Made by a program: the position numbers and the translations under genes
NCBI RefSeq assembly: GCF_020907245.1
Contig: NZ_JAJJWH010000018.1
Coordinates: forward strand, 1 to 64,000
Length of the DNA: 64,000 nucleotides
Source of the DNA: Pontibacter harenae
Lineage (GTDB): Bacteria; Bacteroidota; Bacteroidia; Cytophagales; Hymenobacteraceae
Direction: 5' to 3'
Notes under the pieces: model-generated
What the model was told of the DNA's origin: nothing
Seen by the model: the letters and a program-made list of their open reading frames with translations, nothing else
Database searches by the model: none
In this document: piece by piece, positions 23,584-33,055 of the stretch
Position numbering within the stretch: position 1 is the first letter of the stretch
Layout of the letters: each line of letters begins with the position of its first letter

Positions 23584-26025
23584 TTAAAATCTAGCAATAA
23601 CACGAAGATTTAGTCTCCTGCCCGTTAAGTAGTTAGGAAGGGCATATACAATGCCATTCACATCTGTTATATAGTTGTAGGAAACACGATTGTTCGCATC
23701 TATCAGGTTCAACACTTCTAATCCTAGCCAAAGGCTCTCCAATGCTAAAGCCTTCCGATTATCTTGTTCTTCGTCAAAGACTATTTGCTTTGAAAACCCA
23801 GTATCCACACGTTTATAAGATTTACCTGAAAACGCATTGCGGTAGGCTGGCTGGTTAGGAGGCCCAAAAGGGAGACCTGAGGCATAAGCCAAATTCAGAT
23901 ACATGCGCATCGTTGGGTTATTTGGCAAATGATCCTGAAAGAACACCCCAATGTTTAGCAGCTGATCTGTGGGCCTGCGGATAAAACCTATTGCCTGTTG
24001 TCCTACGGCCTCACCAGTGTTATTATACACAACTGCAGAATCGCCCGACACGTTCTCGCGCGTTCTTAAAAAACCTACACTAAACCAAGACTCCGCTCCT
24101 TCTATAAACTCTCCGTTCACCCTTACATCGAATCCTGTTGCATACGCTTTCGCATTGTTTTGGGCATAATACCGCAGCCTCACATTATCTATATCATAAG
24201 GTACTACATTAGTCATGTGCTTGTAGTATGCCTCGGCAGACAGTTTAAAGTCCCGCCCCCAGGATTGGAAGATATAGTCGCTCCCGACAATAGCGTGTAA
24301 AGAGCGCTGTGCCTTCAACTCAGGATTTAGCTCGCCCTGCATATTTCGCAGTTCCCTGTAAAATGGTGGCTGGTAGTATAAACCTATGGCTGCTTTAAAG
24401 GATAAATCAGGGTTTTTCCGCGTGATGAATGAATACTGCAAACGCGGCGTTAAAGTCATTTCCTTATTATAGCTCCAGTAGCTTGCCCTTACACCATACG
24501 TTATTGTTTTTAGTGAATCAATTTCGTAGGTGTGCTGTGCAAATGCATTGTACCTTAAGCTGTTTAGCGATAACTGCGAGTGTAGCAGATAGTTCTGTGA
24601 AACATAATCTGCAGAATCTGTAAAACCATACTCCTGCAATTGATCCTCTATATCCTCTAAGCCCACTTTAGCGCCAAAGGCTACATGACTCCTGCTGTTC
24701 AGCCGCCAGTTGTTGCGGCTCTCTGCTGTAAGCATGCGTGCCAGCAACTTATTACGAGCATGGTCGAACTGAGTACCCAATCCTACTGATTGCAAGCATT
24801 CGCCATAAGTGCTGCTTCCAGGATTATTATCGATGTCGCAAAGGCGGTAGCCAGCTTCCAGATCACGATATTCCCGCTCCAGCGATTGCACACCAGATAG
24901 AATAAGATTCGAAGTAAAAGAAGGTCTAAACTGATGCTGCAAGTTCAGGCCAAGCTGATATGTGCTATAGTCCATTTGTTCACGCCCATCATACCCCACC
25001 GTTACCCGAACTACCTGCTGAGTGGTGCCAAAAGAGGTTATACGCGTAACAGGCACGACTTCATAATCGTTTTGGGCAACACTGGCAAGCACACCTATAG
25101 TTGTTCGTTCTGGCGTTTGCCCTTTGCCTGAAAGATCATAATGGAAATAAGCCTGTGCATCGGTGAATAAAGGCCTATACTCACCTTCTACCTGAAGGCT
25201 GTTGAGCAGGTATTGACCGTTTTTGTGGCGCAAACCTAACACAAAAGAAGCTTTGTTATTAGCTGAGGCCCCTTCCAGGTGTATAGCTCCGCCCGTTAAG
25301 CCTCCTGTAACAGAACCAGCAAATGCTGTGGGTTTTTTATAGGTGATATCCAGTACAGAGGAAAGCTTATCGCCATACTTGGGCTGCCAGCCACCAGAGG
25401 AGAACGTGATGTTATCGACAAGATCAGGATTGACAAAACTCAGCCCTTCCTGCTGCCCATTTGTTATTAAGAAAGGTCTGTAAATCTCTATACCATTAAC
25501 GTATACAAGGTTTTCATCGTAGTTTCCGCCTCTTACAGAATAAGTTGACGATAGCTCATTGTTACTGGTAACTCCTGGCAAGGTGCTGAGAATCTTGTTG
25601 AAGTCGCCAAAGGCAGAAGGTAGTTCTTTGGCATTTTTCGGGTCCAGTTTCGTTAAACTTACCTGCTCCCGTGTGTCCTGCTCATTTTTGCCTCTTACAT
25701 CAACTGTATTCAGCTGTCTTGGGTCTAGCTGAAGTACAAAGTTTAAAGTCAGTGTTTGATTCGCCGCAAGCTTGACTTTTTTTTCTTGTGGTAAATAGCC
25801 GACATAACGCACCTCTAGCACAAGCTCCTTTGCAGCTGGCACGGTAAAACTATATTGGCCATCTGCATTGGTCAGTACGCCTTTGCTGCTGCCCTTAATA
25901 CCTATTGTCGCTAGTTCTAAGGGTTCATTTAATTGATTTAGTATACTACCCGTCACGGTTGCCTGTTGCGCAGCAAGCCCTAGCGGGGCCATCAACAGAA
26001 GCCATAACCATAGATACTTAATCAT
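23584..26025 (-). CDS. TonB-dependent outer-membrane receptor
   Basis: An 813-residue receptor. A signal peptide (1-18) is followed by a carboxypeptidase-regulatory-like beta-sandwich (about 20-108, GSILNQLNEPLELATIGIKG), a plug domain (about 115-235, with LPGVTSNNELSSTYSVRGGNYDENLVYVNGIEIYRP) and a 22-strand-type barrel ending in Phe. It imports an unidentified ligand using ExbB/ExbD/TonB energy. It is not SusC-sized and has no SusD neighbour. The spacing to rpe upstream is 11 bp, so the two may be co-transcribed. Confidence 0.9.
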   Translation of the reverse strand: MIKYLWLWLLLMAPLGLAAQQATVTGSILNQLNEPLELATIGIKGSSKGVLTNADGQYSFTVPAAKELVLEVRYVGYLPQEKKVKLAANQTLTLNFVLQLDPRQLNTVDVRGKNEQDTREQVSLTKLDPKNAKELPSAFGDFNKILSTLPGVTSNNELSSTYSVRGGNYDENLVYVNGIEIYRPFLITNGQQEGLSFVNPDLVDNITFSSGGWQPKYGDKLSSVLDITYKKPTAFAGSVTGGLTGGAIHLEGASANNKASFVLGLRHKNGQYLLNSLQVEGEYRPLFTDAQAYFHYDLSGKGQTPERTTIGVLASVAQNDYEVVPVTRITSFGTTQQVVRVTVGYDGREQMDYSTYQLGLNLQHQFRPSFTSNLILSGVQSLEREYRDLEAGYRLCDIDNNPGSSTYGECLQSVGLGTQFDHARNKLLARMLTAESRNNWRLNSRSHVAFGAKVGLEDIEDQLQEYGFTDSADYVSQNYLLHSQLSLNSLRYNAFAQHTYEIDSLKTITYGVRASYWSYNKEMTLTPRLQYSFITRKNPDLSFKAAIGLYYQPPFYRELRNMQGELNPELKAQRSLHAIVGSDYIFQSWGRDFKLSAEAYYKHMTNVVPYDIDNVRLRYYAQNNAKAYATGFDVRVNGEFIEGAESWFSVGFLRTRENVSGDSAVVYNNTGEAVGQQAIGFIRRPTDQLLNIGVFFQDHLPNNPTMRMYLNLAYASGLPFGPPNQPAYRNAFSGKSYKRVDTGFSKQIVFDEEQDNRKALALESLWLGLEVLNLIDANNRVSYNYITDVNGIVYALPNYLTGRRLNLRVIARF

Positions 26026-26036
26026 GAAAAGTGACC

Positions 26037-26693
26037 TTACTTGGCACTGTTTTTAAGATCAGCTATGGTTTGGGCAGGATCAGCGGAACTGAACACAAAG
26101 CTACCCGCTACCAATACATCGACTCCCGATTCGAGTAGCAAAGGAGCGTTCTGCTGATTCACACCACCATCCACTTCAATCAGCGCCTTTGAATTTCTGG
26201 ACAGTATTAGCTCCTTCAACTTCTCTATTCTACGGTAGGTGTTCTCGATAAACTTCTGTCCTCCAAACCCTGGGTTAACAGACATGATCAATACCATATC
26301 CAAATCTGAGATTACATCTTCTAGTAACTTAACAGAAGTATGAGGATTGAGAGCCACTCCAGCCTTAGCTCCTGTATCTTTTATTTGCTGAATGGTTCTA
26401 TGGAGATGGGTACAGGCTTCGTAATGAACCGTGATAGTATCGGCACCTGCTTTTCTGAATTGCTCAATATATAGCTCTGGCTCCTCAATCATTAAATGCA
26501 CATCCATCGGTTTCTCAGCAAAACGCTGTATTGCCTGCATCACAGGAAAACCAAAGGAAATATTTGACACAAAACGGCCATCCATGATATCAATGTGCAG
26601 CCAATCTGCCTGGCTAGCATTCAACATCGCTACTTCCGACTGCAGGTTAGCAAAGTCAGAAGCAAGCATAGAAGGGGCTATTATTGGTTTCAT
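26037..26693 (-). CDS. rpe: Ribulose-phosphate 3-epimerase
   Basis: A 218-residue TIM barrel interconverting ribulose 5-phosphate and xylulose 5-phosphate. Motifs are IAPSMLASDFANL, WLHIDIMDGRFV (metal His and catalytic Asp), VHLMIEEPE, VLIMSVNPGFGGQKFI, IEVDGGVN (second catalytic Asp) and VAGSFVF. Length and motifs are typical. Confidence 0.97.
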   Translation of the reverse strand: MKPIIAPSMLASDFANLQSEVAMLNASQADWLHIDIMDGRFVSNISFGFPVMQAIQRFAEKPMDVHLMIEEPELYIEQFRKAGADTITVHYEACTHLHRTIQQIKDTGAKAGVALNPHTSVKLLEDVISDLDMVLIMSVNPGFGGQKFIENTYRRIEKLKELILSRNSKALIEVDGGVNQQNAPLLLESGVDVLVAGSFVFSSADPAQTIADLKNSAK

Positions 26694-26916
26694 ATTACAA
26701 AGATAAGGAAGTGCTTAGAACTTAAAATGCTAATTAGGAAATAGAACTTGTGTTTACTGCATTTGCATATTAACAATGTTGGCTGTAAACATGAATTTTC
26801 TCAACTTATAAACAGTTTTTTCTCTATCAGCAACTCAGCAAACAGACTAATTTATGAATGTAATTTTCTTTTCATAAACAGAAGTACATCAACTGATTAG
26901 AGTATAAATTATAGTC

Positions 26917-28569
26917 TTAAAGTTTAACAAATCGCACGGTGCTCATATTTCCGTTAGTATGCAAACGACACAAGTACATTCCTTTTTGCAAAACAGCAGG
27001 ATTCAATAGCAGCACATGTTGTGGTTGGTGAGGCGGCAACTCCTGTTTATAAATTAATTTACCTTTTACGTCATAAATATGCACAACTGCCTCCTTTTGC
27101 TGTAGATGTACTGGCAAGAAAAGTTTTATATTCTCACTCGTTACAGGATTGGTAACATGAAAATCTTGCTGGGGTCTGGGAGGCAACACAGAGGTAAGTG
27201 TTTTGTTAGCTTTCGGAATGCCATAACCTATGGTATTATCAGGAGCTGTAGCATTGCTACCTATGCTTCTGATCAGCCTAATTAGCTCCATGTTTGTTTT
27301 GCCAGCATTTGCCTGCCACAAAATAGTTGCCATACCTGCCATAATAGGCGAAGAAAATGACGTTCCGATACTTTTCACCAAAGCACCATTACTATTGAGC
27401 ACATAAGCATTCCACCCTAAAGCCACCACGTCAGGTTTTATCTGACCGTCAGCCGTTGGTCCGAAAGAACTGAATGGTGCACGTCTGCCAAGAGAATCGA
27501 CAGCACCAACTGCAAGCACAGAGTCAGCATCGGCAGGAGCGGCAATATACCGCCAACTGCTAGCCCCATCATTACCCGCGCTTACCACCACTAACATACC
27601 TGTCGCCGCAGCAAAATCAGCTGCCTTAGACACAATAGTGGTGTTCCCATCCATTTGGCTGTATGTATAATCTATTGATGGCTCATCGAATAAGTTATAA
27701 CCTAAAGAAGAATTTATTACATCAGCACCTGCACTGTCGGCATATTCTGCGGCTAAAAGCCAGTTTACTTCTTCTATGTGGTGCTCAGAGGCGGCATTTT
27801 CAGTTCTGAGCAAATAGTAATTAGCTTCATAAGCTGTACCAATCATTCTGCCTGGCTCGTAGGCAGCCATAGTAGATAACACTGCTGTTCCGTGTGAACT
27901 AGCATGGAAGACATTCTCCTGTTTCGCCACAAAATCAAACGTCCCCAGTAGATTTTGATTCTGAAACAGATGGGAAAAGGCAGAAATAGTATTTACAGAA
28001 GGAAAGCCAGCATCAAGTACAGCAATAGACAAGCCTTCGCCTCTGAAACCTGCTTCATGCAGTTGAATGACTCCAAGCATATCTGCCTGATGAAAGGCTA
28101 ATCCATAATCAGCCGTATCGAGCAATATGGAAGAAGAAACAGCAGGAACATTTTCTAACGCTTTTACCTGTTGCCGTATTTGCTCTGAGAAAGCTGTTCT
28201 GTTTAAAGTTTGGGAAGAGCGAACGTAAGGCAGGGCTAGTAACTCCTCCAGTTTATCGGGAGTACATTCCACGACAGCAGCATTAAACCAACGGGAAGTA
28301 TACCACAGCTTTACACCCTCCTGCTCTTTAAGACCTGCCACATAAGCAGGATTAACAGGTAAATCTTTTAACGTGATAGGAATGTGCTGCCTCTCACGCC
28401 TGGCTATGGCTTTTGTAGAAAGATAAACCTGGGGCTGAGTTATTTGATAAGGTGAGTTTGCTTTATCTGTAAAATATATCAGGTGTTTGCGCTCTTCTAA
28501 TCCTGTGCTTTGAGCATAAGCAGCCGTAACACTAAAAACTAAAAAGATATAGAAGAGCCAATTCCTCAT
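26917..28569 (-). CDS. Secreted subtilase (S8) with type IX secretion tail
   Basis: A 550-residue exported serine protease. A signal peptide (about 1-19) and a propeptide-like segment precede the S8 catalytic domain. Asp is in SIAVLDAGFPSV, His in SSHGTAVLSTMA, the oxyanion Asn region in VVSAGNDGASSWRYIAAPA, and Ser in GTSFSSPIMAGMATILW. The last about 75 residues (IYDVKGKLIYKQ to GMYLCRLHTNGNMSTVRFVKL in family order) form a type A C-terminal sorting domain used by the Bacteroidota type IX secretion system. It ends four bases before the upstream lipoprotein gene, suggesting one transcript with mnmA. The substrate is unknown. Confidence 0.9.
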   Translation of the reverse strand: MRNWLFYIFLVFSVTAAYAQSTGLEERKHLIYFTDKANSPYQITQPQVYLSTKAIARRERQHIPITLKDLPVNPAYVAGLKEQEGVKLWYTSRWFNAAVVECTPDKLEELLALPYVRSSQTLNRTAFSEQIRQQVKALENVPAVSSSILLDTADYGLAFHQADMLGVIQLHEAGFRGEGLSIAVLDAGFPSVNTISAFSHLFQNQNLLGTFDFVAKQENVFHASSHGTAVLSTMAAYEPGRMIGTAYEANYYLLRTENAASEHHIEEVNWLLAAEYADSAGADVINSSLGYNLFDEPSIDYTYSQMDGNTTIVSKAADFAAATGMLVVVSAGNDGASSWRYIAAPADADSVLAVGAVDSLGRRAPFSSFGPTADGQIKPDVVALGWNAYVLNSNGALVKSIGTSFSSPIMAGMATILWQANAGKTNMELIRLIRSIGSNATAPDNTIGYGIPKANKTLTSVLPPRPQQDFHVTNPVTSENIKLFLPVHLQQKEAVVHIYDVKGKLIYKQELPPHQPQHVLLLNPAVLQKGMYLCRLHTNGNMSTVRFVKL

Positions 28570-28573
28570 GAAT

Positions 28574-29311
28574 CTACAATTTGCCGTAAGAAGCTAATTC
28601 TTCCGTTCTTTCATGCCCGTTAAGTTTGTAACCTTCCCCATACACACAGTCTTCTGGGGTACAAGAAGCATAAACCACACGATTGAAAAGTCTATACACT
28701 TTTCCTACACCCTTTGCATATACTTCCTTTCGCTCATCCTTAAACACTACGTTATCGGCAGGGTTACCCTGTACAACAGTTAGGGACTCAGGGTACGTAT
28801 TTTCTCCTATTTGCAGTGGCTTACCCACATTCTGGTAACTATACGATTCCTTTCTTAAGTAAGGATCGGTTGCCAAGTCATTTACAATATTATTGTTGAA
28901 TGCATCACCTAGCCATTTTTTGCCCTCTTCTACCGGGAAAACCAGCTTTATATATTTCGTATTGTTTTTGGAGAGGACTACCATATGTTCTGATTTCACA
29001 ACTGTCAGAACTGAATCTTCAAGCCAAGCACCACTTTCATTTTTGCGAATGGAGCGAACAACTTTATAAGTGAGTTCGTTGGCTTGGTTGCGGAACGTAT
29101 CTGTTACCACCTCCCGCATCTGGAAAATGCTGTCTACAACAGCAACGTTGTGCTGGTACTTAATATCTCTCACGTTGTAGATGTGGTAGTCGCCAACATG
29201 CAAGGGATAATATTCTAATCCCCTTGCCTTAGGATCTGGCTCCACAAAACTTTCGGTACAACCAGCTACCAAGCTAGCCACTACCACCACTAACAACAGA
29301 ATTTTTCTCAT
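28574..29311 (-). CDS. Lipoprotein of unknown function
   Basis: A 245-residue protein with a clear lipoprotein signal (MRKILLLVVVVASLVAGC, Cys18). The remainder is beta-rich (YYPLHVGDYHIYNVRDIKY, then repeated strand pairs) and resembles hypothetical lipoproteins of Cytophagales. No catalytic motif is seen. Its start codon shares one base with the mnmA stop and its end is next to the subtilase start, so it is likely co-transcribed with both. Confidence 0.75.
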   Translation of the reverse strand: MRKILLLVVVVASLVAGCTESFVEPDPKARGLEYYPLHVGDYHIYNVRDIKYQHNVAVVDSIFQMREVVTDTFRNQANELTYKVVRSIRKNESGAWLEDSVLTVVKSEHMVVLSKNNTKYIKLVFPVEEGKKWLGDAFNNNIVNDLATDPYLRKESYSYQNVGKPLQIGENTYPESLTVVQGNPADNVVFKDERKEVYAKGVGKVYRLFNRVVYASCTPEDCVYGEGYKLNGHERTEELASYGKL

Positions 29312-30438
29312 TATGCTAAAACATCGAGCTGATAAGCCATATTATAGTTCGTTTCAATCCAGCCACCGCCTACTACGTCGTTTCCTTCGTAAAACACTGC
29401 TGCCTGCCCTGGCGCTATAGCATGTACGCCTTTTATGAAATGCACTTTCATTTTGTCACCATCCTGTTCTATGATAGCCTCTGTGCCAGGATCGTTATAG
29501 CGTACTTTCGTAACTGTTGGTATAGGTCTACCGTCTAAATTATCGTATTTCCCCATACTTAACTTTCCAACTGTCATGGCATTTTTAGCTAGATCTTCGA
29601 AATTGCCTAATACAACTCTGTTTTCATCTTTCTCGATGCGAGTTACATAGGCAGGAAAACCAAGTGCTACGCCCAAGCCTTTACGCTGGCCAATAGTATA
29701 GAAAGGATATCCTTCGTGCTTACCAACCACAGTACCATCCTCTAATACAAACTCTCCTCCTGCCACTTGCTCTTCCAGGCCATTCACTCTGCGCTTAAGA
29801 AAGCCTCTGTAGTCATTGTCAGGAATAAAGCAGATTTCATAAGACTCAGGCTTATTTACCAGATCTGTAAACCCACGCTCCAATGCCATTTGGCGAATCT
29901 CAGACTTATGCAGGTTACCCAGCGGGAAAATAGTGCGGCTCAGGCTCTTTTGCGATATTCCCCACAAAGCATAAGACTGATCCTTGTTTTCGTCCAGACC
30001 TTTAGATATGATATACCGTCCATTCTCTTCGCGTACATTAGCATAATGGCCTGTAGCAATAAAATCACAACCTAATTGATCGGCACGGCGCAATAAAGCA
30101 TCCCACTTAATGTGCGTGTTACACAACACGCAAGGGTTTGGAGTGCGGCCTGCTAAATATTCATCTGTGAAATGATTTATAACAAAGTCACCAAACTCTT
30201 CCCTGATATCGATAATATAGTGCGGGAATCCAAGACTAACGGCAATATTACGGGCATCGTTGATGGAGTCTAGACTGCAGCATCCTGTTTCTTTCTTACT
30301 CGCACCGCTGGAGGCATAGTCCCATGTTTTCATAGTCATGCCTACTACTTCGTATCCTTGCTCATGCAGCATTACGGCAGCCACAGAGCTGTCGATACCG
30401 CCACTCATAGCTACTAATACTCTTCCTTTTGTACTCAT
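29311..30438 (-). CDS. mnmA: tRNA-specific 2-thiouridylase
   Basis: A 375-residue enzyme thiolating U34 of tRNA-Lys, -Glu and -Gln. It has the PP-loop VLVAMSGGIDSSVAAVML, the first catalytic Cys in TPNPCVLCN, the second in YEICFIPDNDYRGFL, and FYTIGQRKGLGV. The C-terminal beta-barrel domain is complete. Family identity is unambiguous. Confidence 0.96.
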   Translation of the reverse strand: MSTKGRVLVAMSGGIDSSVAAVMLHEQGYEVVGMTMKTWDYASSGASKKETGCCSLDSINDARNIAVSLGFPHYIIDIREEFGDFVINHFTDEYLAGRTPNPCVLCNTHIKWDALLRRADQLGCDFIATGHYANVREENGRYIISKGLDENKDQSYALWGISQKSLSRTIFPLGNLHKSEIRQMALERGFTDLVNKPESYEICFIPDNDYRGFLKRRVNGLEEQVAGGEFVLEDGTVVGKHEGYPFYTIGQRKGLGVALGFPAYVTRIEKDENRVVLGNFEDLAKNAMTVGKLSMGKYDNLDGRPIPTVTKVRYNDPGTEAIIEQDGDKMKVHFIKGVHAIAPGQAAVFYEGNDVVGGGWIETNYNMAYQLDVLA

Positions 30439-30589
30439 TTATGTATAAAATTCAGATTCTGACTTAAAATTTTCACAAATATAGTAACAACAGAGCAGTA
30501 ATAAAGATTCAGAGTAGCAAAATAGCACGTACAAAGACATTAGATACGGCTCTGTTGACGTTTTAACGTTGTAAAAAAGTGTGCAAAAT

Positions 30590-30620
30590 TTGGCATAGAA
30601 AAGAAATGGAGTTTACTTTG
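30590..30620 (+). promoter_or_regulatory. Near-consensus Bacteroidota promoter for the TrpF-like gene
   Basis: TTG at 30590-30592, a 20-bp spacer, then TTACTTTG at 30613-30620, which differs from TAnnTTTG at one position. It lies about 45 bp before the TrpF-like gene. Confidence 0.45.
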
Positions 30621-30664
30621 GATTATATAATAACACACAAGCTTCTATAAAATTATAAACCAAT

Positions 30665-31288
30665 ATGAGTCTACGAACTTCAGTTATAGTAAATAGAGTG
30701 AACAATTTGAGCGATGCACGCTATTGTGCAGGTATGGGCGCTGATATTTTAGGTTTCAACCTGATGTTGGATGATCCTGAGCGTGTTTCTGCTGAGACAT
30801 TGAAAGAAATCAGTGGCTGGGTAGCAGGTGTTAAACTTGCTGGAGAATTTATAAAGGCAAAGCCTGAGGTTATAAACGACCTGGCTGATGAGTTTAACTT
30901 GGACTACATTCAGTTAAACGTACCTTACCTGATTGACGAGGTAGAAGAAATAAATAGACCAGTGATCTTGAAAGTATATGTAGACAAAGACACTGTGGAA
31001 AGTGAGTTGCTGGAAGTAATGGAGCTCTACAGCCCTTATGTAGAATATTTCATTATCGACTCCAACGACTTCACAACAATAGACGACACTAACATCAAAT
31101 TTCTGAAAGGCATAGCCAAGCAATTTGATGTATACATTGGCTTTGGCTTAAGCAAAGAAAATGCGTTGGAAGTAATAGAAAAAATCAAACCTGTCGGAAT
31201 CGGTTTGCAAGGAGGAAACGAAATCAAACCAGGCTTGAAAGACTTTGATGAGCTACAGGAAATTTTCGAAGAGATAGAAGAAGCTTAA
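30665..31288 (+). CDS. TrpF-fold paralogue lacking the catalytic cysteine
   Basis: A 207-residue barrel whose layout follows phosphoribosylanthranilate isomerase throughout: NNLSDARYCAGMGADILGFNL matches the first helix and strand of TrpF, IIDSND keeps the position of the catalytic Asp, and PVGIGLQGGNEIKPGLKDFDEL aligns with the DVSSG...PGKKD phosphate region. But the KVCGM motif reads VIVNRV (Cys replaced by Asn), QLHG reads QLNV, and the phosphate loop DVNSG reads GLQGG. It is probably not an isomerase, and the true trpF is in the trp operon. The intact open frame argues for a retained, different function. Confidence 0.75.
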   Translation: MSLRTSVIVNRVNNLSDARYCAGMGADILGFNLMLDDPERVSAETLKEISGWVAGVKLAGEFIKAKPEVINDLADEFNLDYIQLNVPYLIDEVEEINRPVILKVYVDKDTVESELLEVMELYSPYVEYFIIDSNDFTTIDDTNIKFLKGIAKQFDVYIGFGLSKENALEVIEKIKPVGIGLQGGNEIKPGLKDFDELQEIFEEIEEA

Positions 31289-31372
31289 GGCTGCTATTAG
31301 TAGAGGTTCTACAAAATGTTACAAACCTGTAATCACAAGATGTTATAACAGATTATTTAAAGTTTAACTATA

Positions 31373-32317
31373 ATGATGTACTGCCAAGCCAAATACCTCT
31401 TTGTACTAAGTTTCATGTTTATCTCTACGCTTACAAAAGTGCATTCCCAACAAAACCAACAGGTAATACCCCTATATAAAACTATTCCAAACGAAGTGCC
31501 AGGTTTGGATGAGGAAAATTCTCAAGTAGTGCCTGAGGGTTGGTTGAAGATTGAGAAAGTAAGAAAGCCAACTCTTACTGTGTACCTACCGCCAAAGGAA
31601 AAAGCTAATGGCACGGCTGTTGTCATTTGCCCTGGAGGTGGCTATGCCATTTTAGCTGCCTCACATGAAGGTTCTGATATTGCAAAGAAGTTTAATGAAC
31701 AAGGTGTAGCTGCCTTTGTACTGAAGTACCGTTTACCAAGTGCTAAAACCTCATCTAACCCAGAAATAGCGCCTCTGCAAGATGCGCAACAGGCACTGCT
31801 TTTGGTAAGGGAGAACGCTAAAAAATGGAACATAGATCCTTCTCGTGTTGGAATTATGGGCTTTTCCGCTGGGGGGCATCTAGCCTCTACGGCAGGCACT
31901 CACTTTCAGAAAAGCTATATCGACAACCCAAAAAGTACCAGCGTAAGGCCAGATTTCATGCTGCTCATTTATCCTGTCATCAGCAGAAAAGAGGAGATTA
32001 CACATCAAGGTTCATTTAATAATCTTTTAGGAGATAAGGCTTCTACTGCTAAAATAGAAGAATACTCAAACGAACTGCAGGTAACTTCTCAGACTCCGCC
32101 TACATTTCTGGTGCATGCTTCCGACGACGATGTGGTACATGCAAATAACAGTGTGCTGTTTTACCAGTCCTTGCTAAAAAATAATGTTCCTGCAGAATTG
32201 CACCTATACCAGGCTGGTGGTCACGGCTTCGGTTTGAAAAACCCTACCACCAAGGACCTGTGGTTTGACCGCTGCCTTAACTGGTTTGATACAAACAAAT
32301 TATTAAACAAACGTTAA
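31373..32317 (+). CDS. Secreted alpha/beta-hydrolase, BD-FAE-type esterase
   Basis: A 314-residue exported esterase. A signal sequence covers about 1-25. The oxyanion segment is VICPGGGYAILAASHEG, the nucleophile Ser is in GIMGFSAGGHLAS, the acid Asp in HASDDDVV, and the base His in AGGHGFG. This set fits the acetylxylan/feruloyl esterase-like family common in Bacteroidota. The ATG at 31373 directly precedes the signal peptide. It follows the TrpF-like gene on the same strand and ends at a strong terminator. The natural ester is unknown. Confidence 0.85.
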   Translation: MMYCQAKYLFVLSFMFISTLTKVHSQQNQQVIPLYKTIPNEVPGLDEENSQVVPEGWLKIEKVRKPTLTVYLPPKEKANGTAVVICPGGGYAILAASHEGSDIAKKFNEQGVAAFVLKYRLPSAKTSSNPEIAPLQDAQQALLLVRENAKKWNIDPSRVGIMGFSAGGHLASTAGTHFQKSYIDNPKSTSVRPDFMLLIYPVISRKEEITHQGSFNNLLGDKASTAKIEEYSNELQVTSQTPPTFLVHASDDDVVHANNSVLFYQSLLKNNVPAELHLYQAGGHGFGLKNPTTKDLWFDRCLNWFDTNKLLNKR

Positions 32318-32334
32318 AGCTTTACATATAGCAT

Positions 32335-32374
32335 AAAGAGGGCCTGGTAATCTTTTACCAGGCCCTCTTTATTT
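32335..32374. terminator. Bidirectional terminator between esterase and trmB
   Basis: A perfect 16-bp inverted repeat (32335-32350 with 32355-32370), GC-rich core with A/T-rich outer ends, lies between convergent genes. Confidence 0.85.
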
Positions 32375-32400
32375 AAACTACAAAAATAAAGTTCAGTTCT

Positions 32401-33054
32401 TTAAGGCTGAAACTGTAGATACTTGATAGGAACACCTTCAGCCATATAGCGCTTCTCGTAGGTGGTATATATACCCATTGTGTGTTCCTGCAGATTTGAA
32501 TTGTATAGGTCTGAAGTTTGCAACAGATTCTTTATACCTCGCTCCTGCAGCACCTCCAAGGTGTATTCATAAAGCTCCAGGTTATCAGTTTTCAAATGCA
32601 CAATACCACCTGGTTTTAAAATTTGCTTGTACAGGTCCAGGAACCGTGGCGAAGTCAGGCGTCTCTTAATATCACGATCGCGTGGACGAGGGTCTGGAAA
32701 GGTAACCCAAATTTCATCTACTTCTCCATCGGCAAAATGATCTTTGATCTGCTCTACGTATACTCTCAGGAACGCCACATTGTATAACTCCTCCTCCAAC
32801 GCCAGTGTACTTCCTTTCCAGAGACGAGCTCCTTTTATATCTACCCCGATAAAATTTTTATCAGGGAACAGCTTGGCCATACCTACGGTATATTCGCCAC
32901 GGCCACAACCTATTTCCAATACTAAAGGTTTTTGGTTTTCGAAATGAACTTCTCGCCACTGTCCTACCAGTTGGCCAAAGTTTTCGTCACCCTCCTGTAA
33001 TACATTTTCTCTTTCTGCTATTGCCTCAAATTTCTTGAGTTTTGATCTCGACAT
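32401..33054 (-). CDS. trmB: tRNA (guanine-N7-)-methyltransferase
   Basis: A 217-residue SAM-dependent methyltransferase for G46 in the tRNA variable loop. LEIGCGRGEYTVGMA is SAM motif I, NFIGVDIKGARLWKG motif II, and VTFPDPRPRDRDIKRR the TrmB signature. GGIVHLKTDNLELYEYT follows. It is last in the minus-strand run beginning with the TPR protein, one base after folC. Confidence 0.95.
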   Translation of the reverse strand: MSRSKLKKFEAIAERENVLQEGDENFGQLVGQWREVHFENQKPLVLEIGCGRGEYTVGMAKLFPDKNFIGVDIKGARLWKGSTLALEEELYNVAFLRVYVEQIKDHFADGEVDEIWVTFPDPRPRDRDIKRRLTSPRFLDLYKQILKPGGIVHLKTDNLELYEYTLEVLQERGIKNLLQTSDLYNSNLQEHTMGIYTTYEKRYMAEGVPIKYLQFQP

Positions 33055-33055
33055 G

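Noticed and set aside
26698..26705. TATCTTTG box as the rpe promoter
   Set aside because: It is only 5 bp from the rpe start codon and lacks a -33 TTG, so it would give no usable leader.
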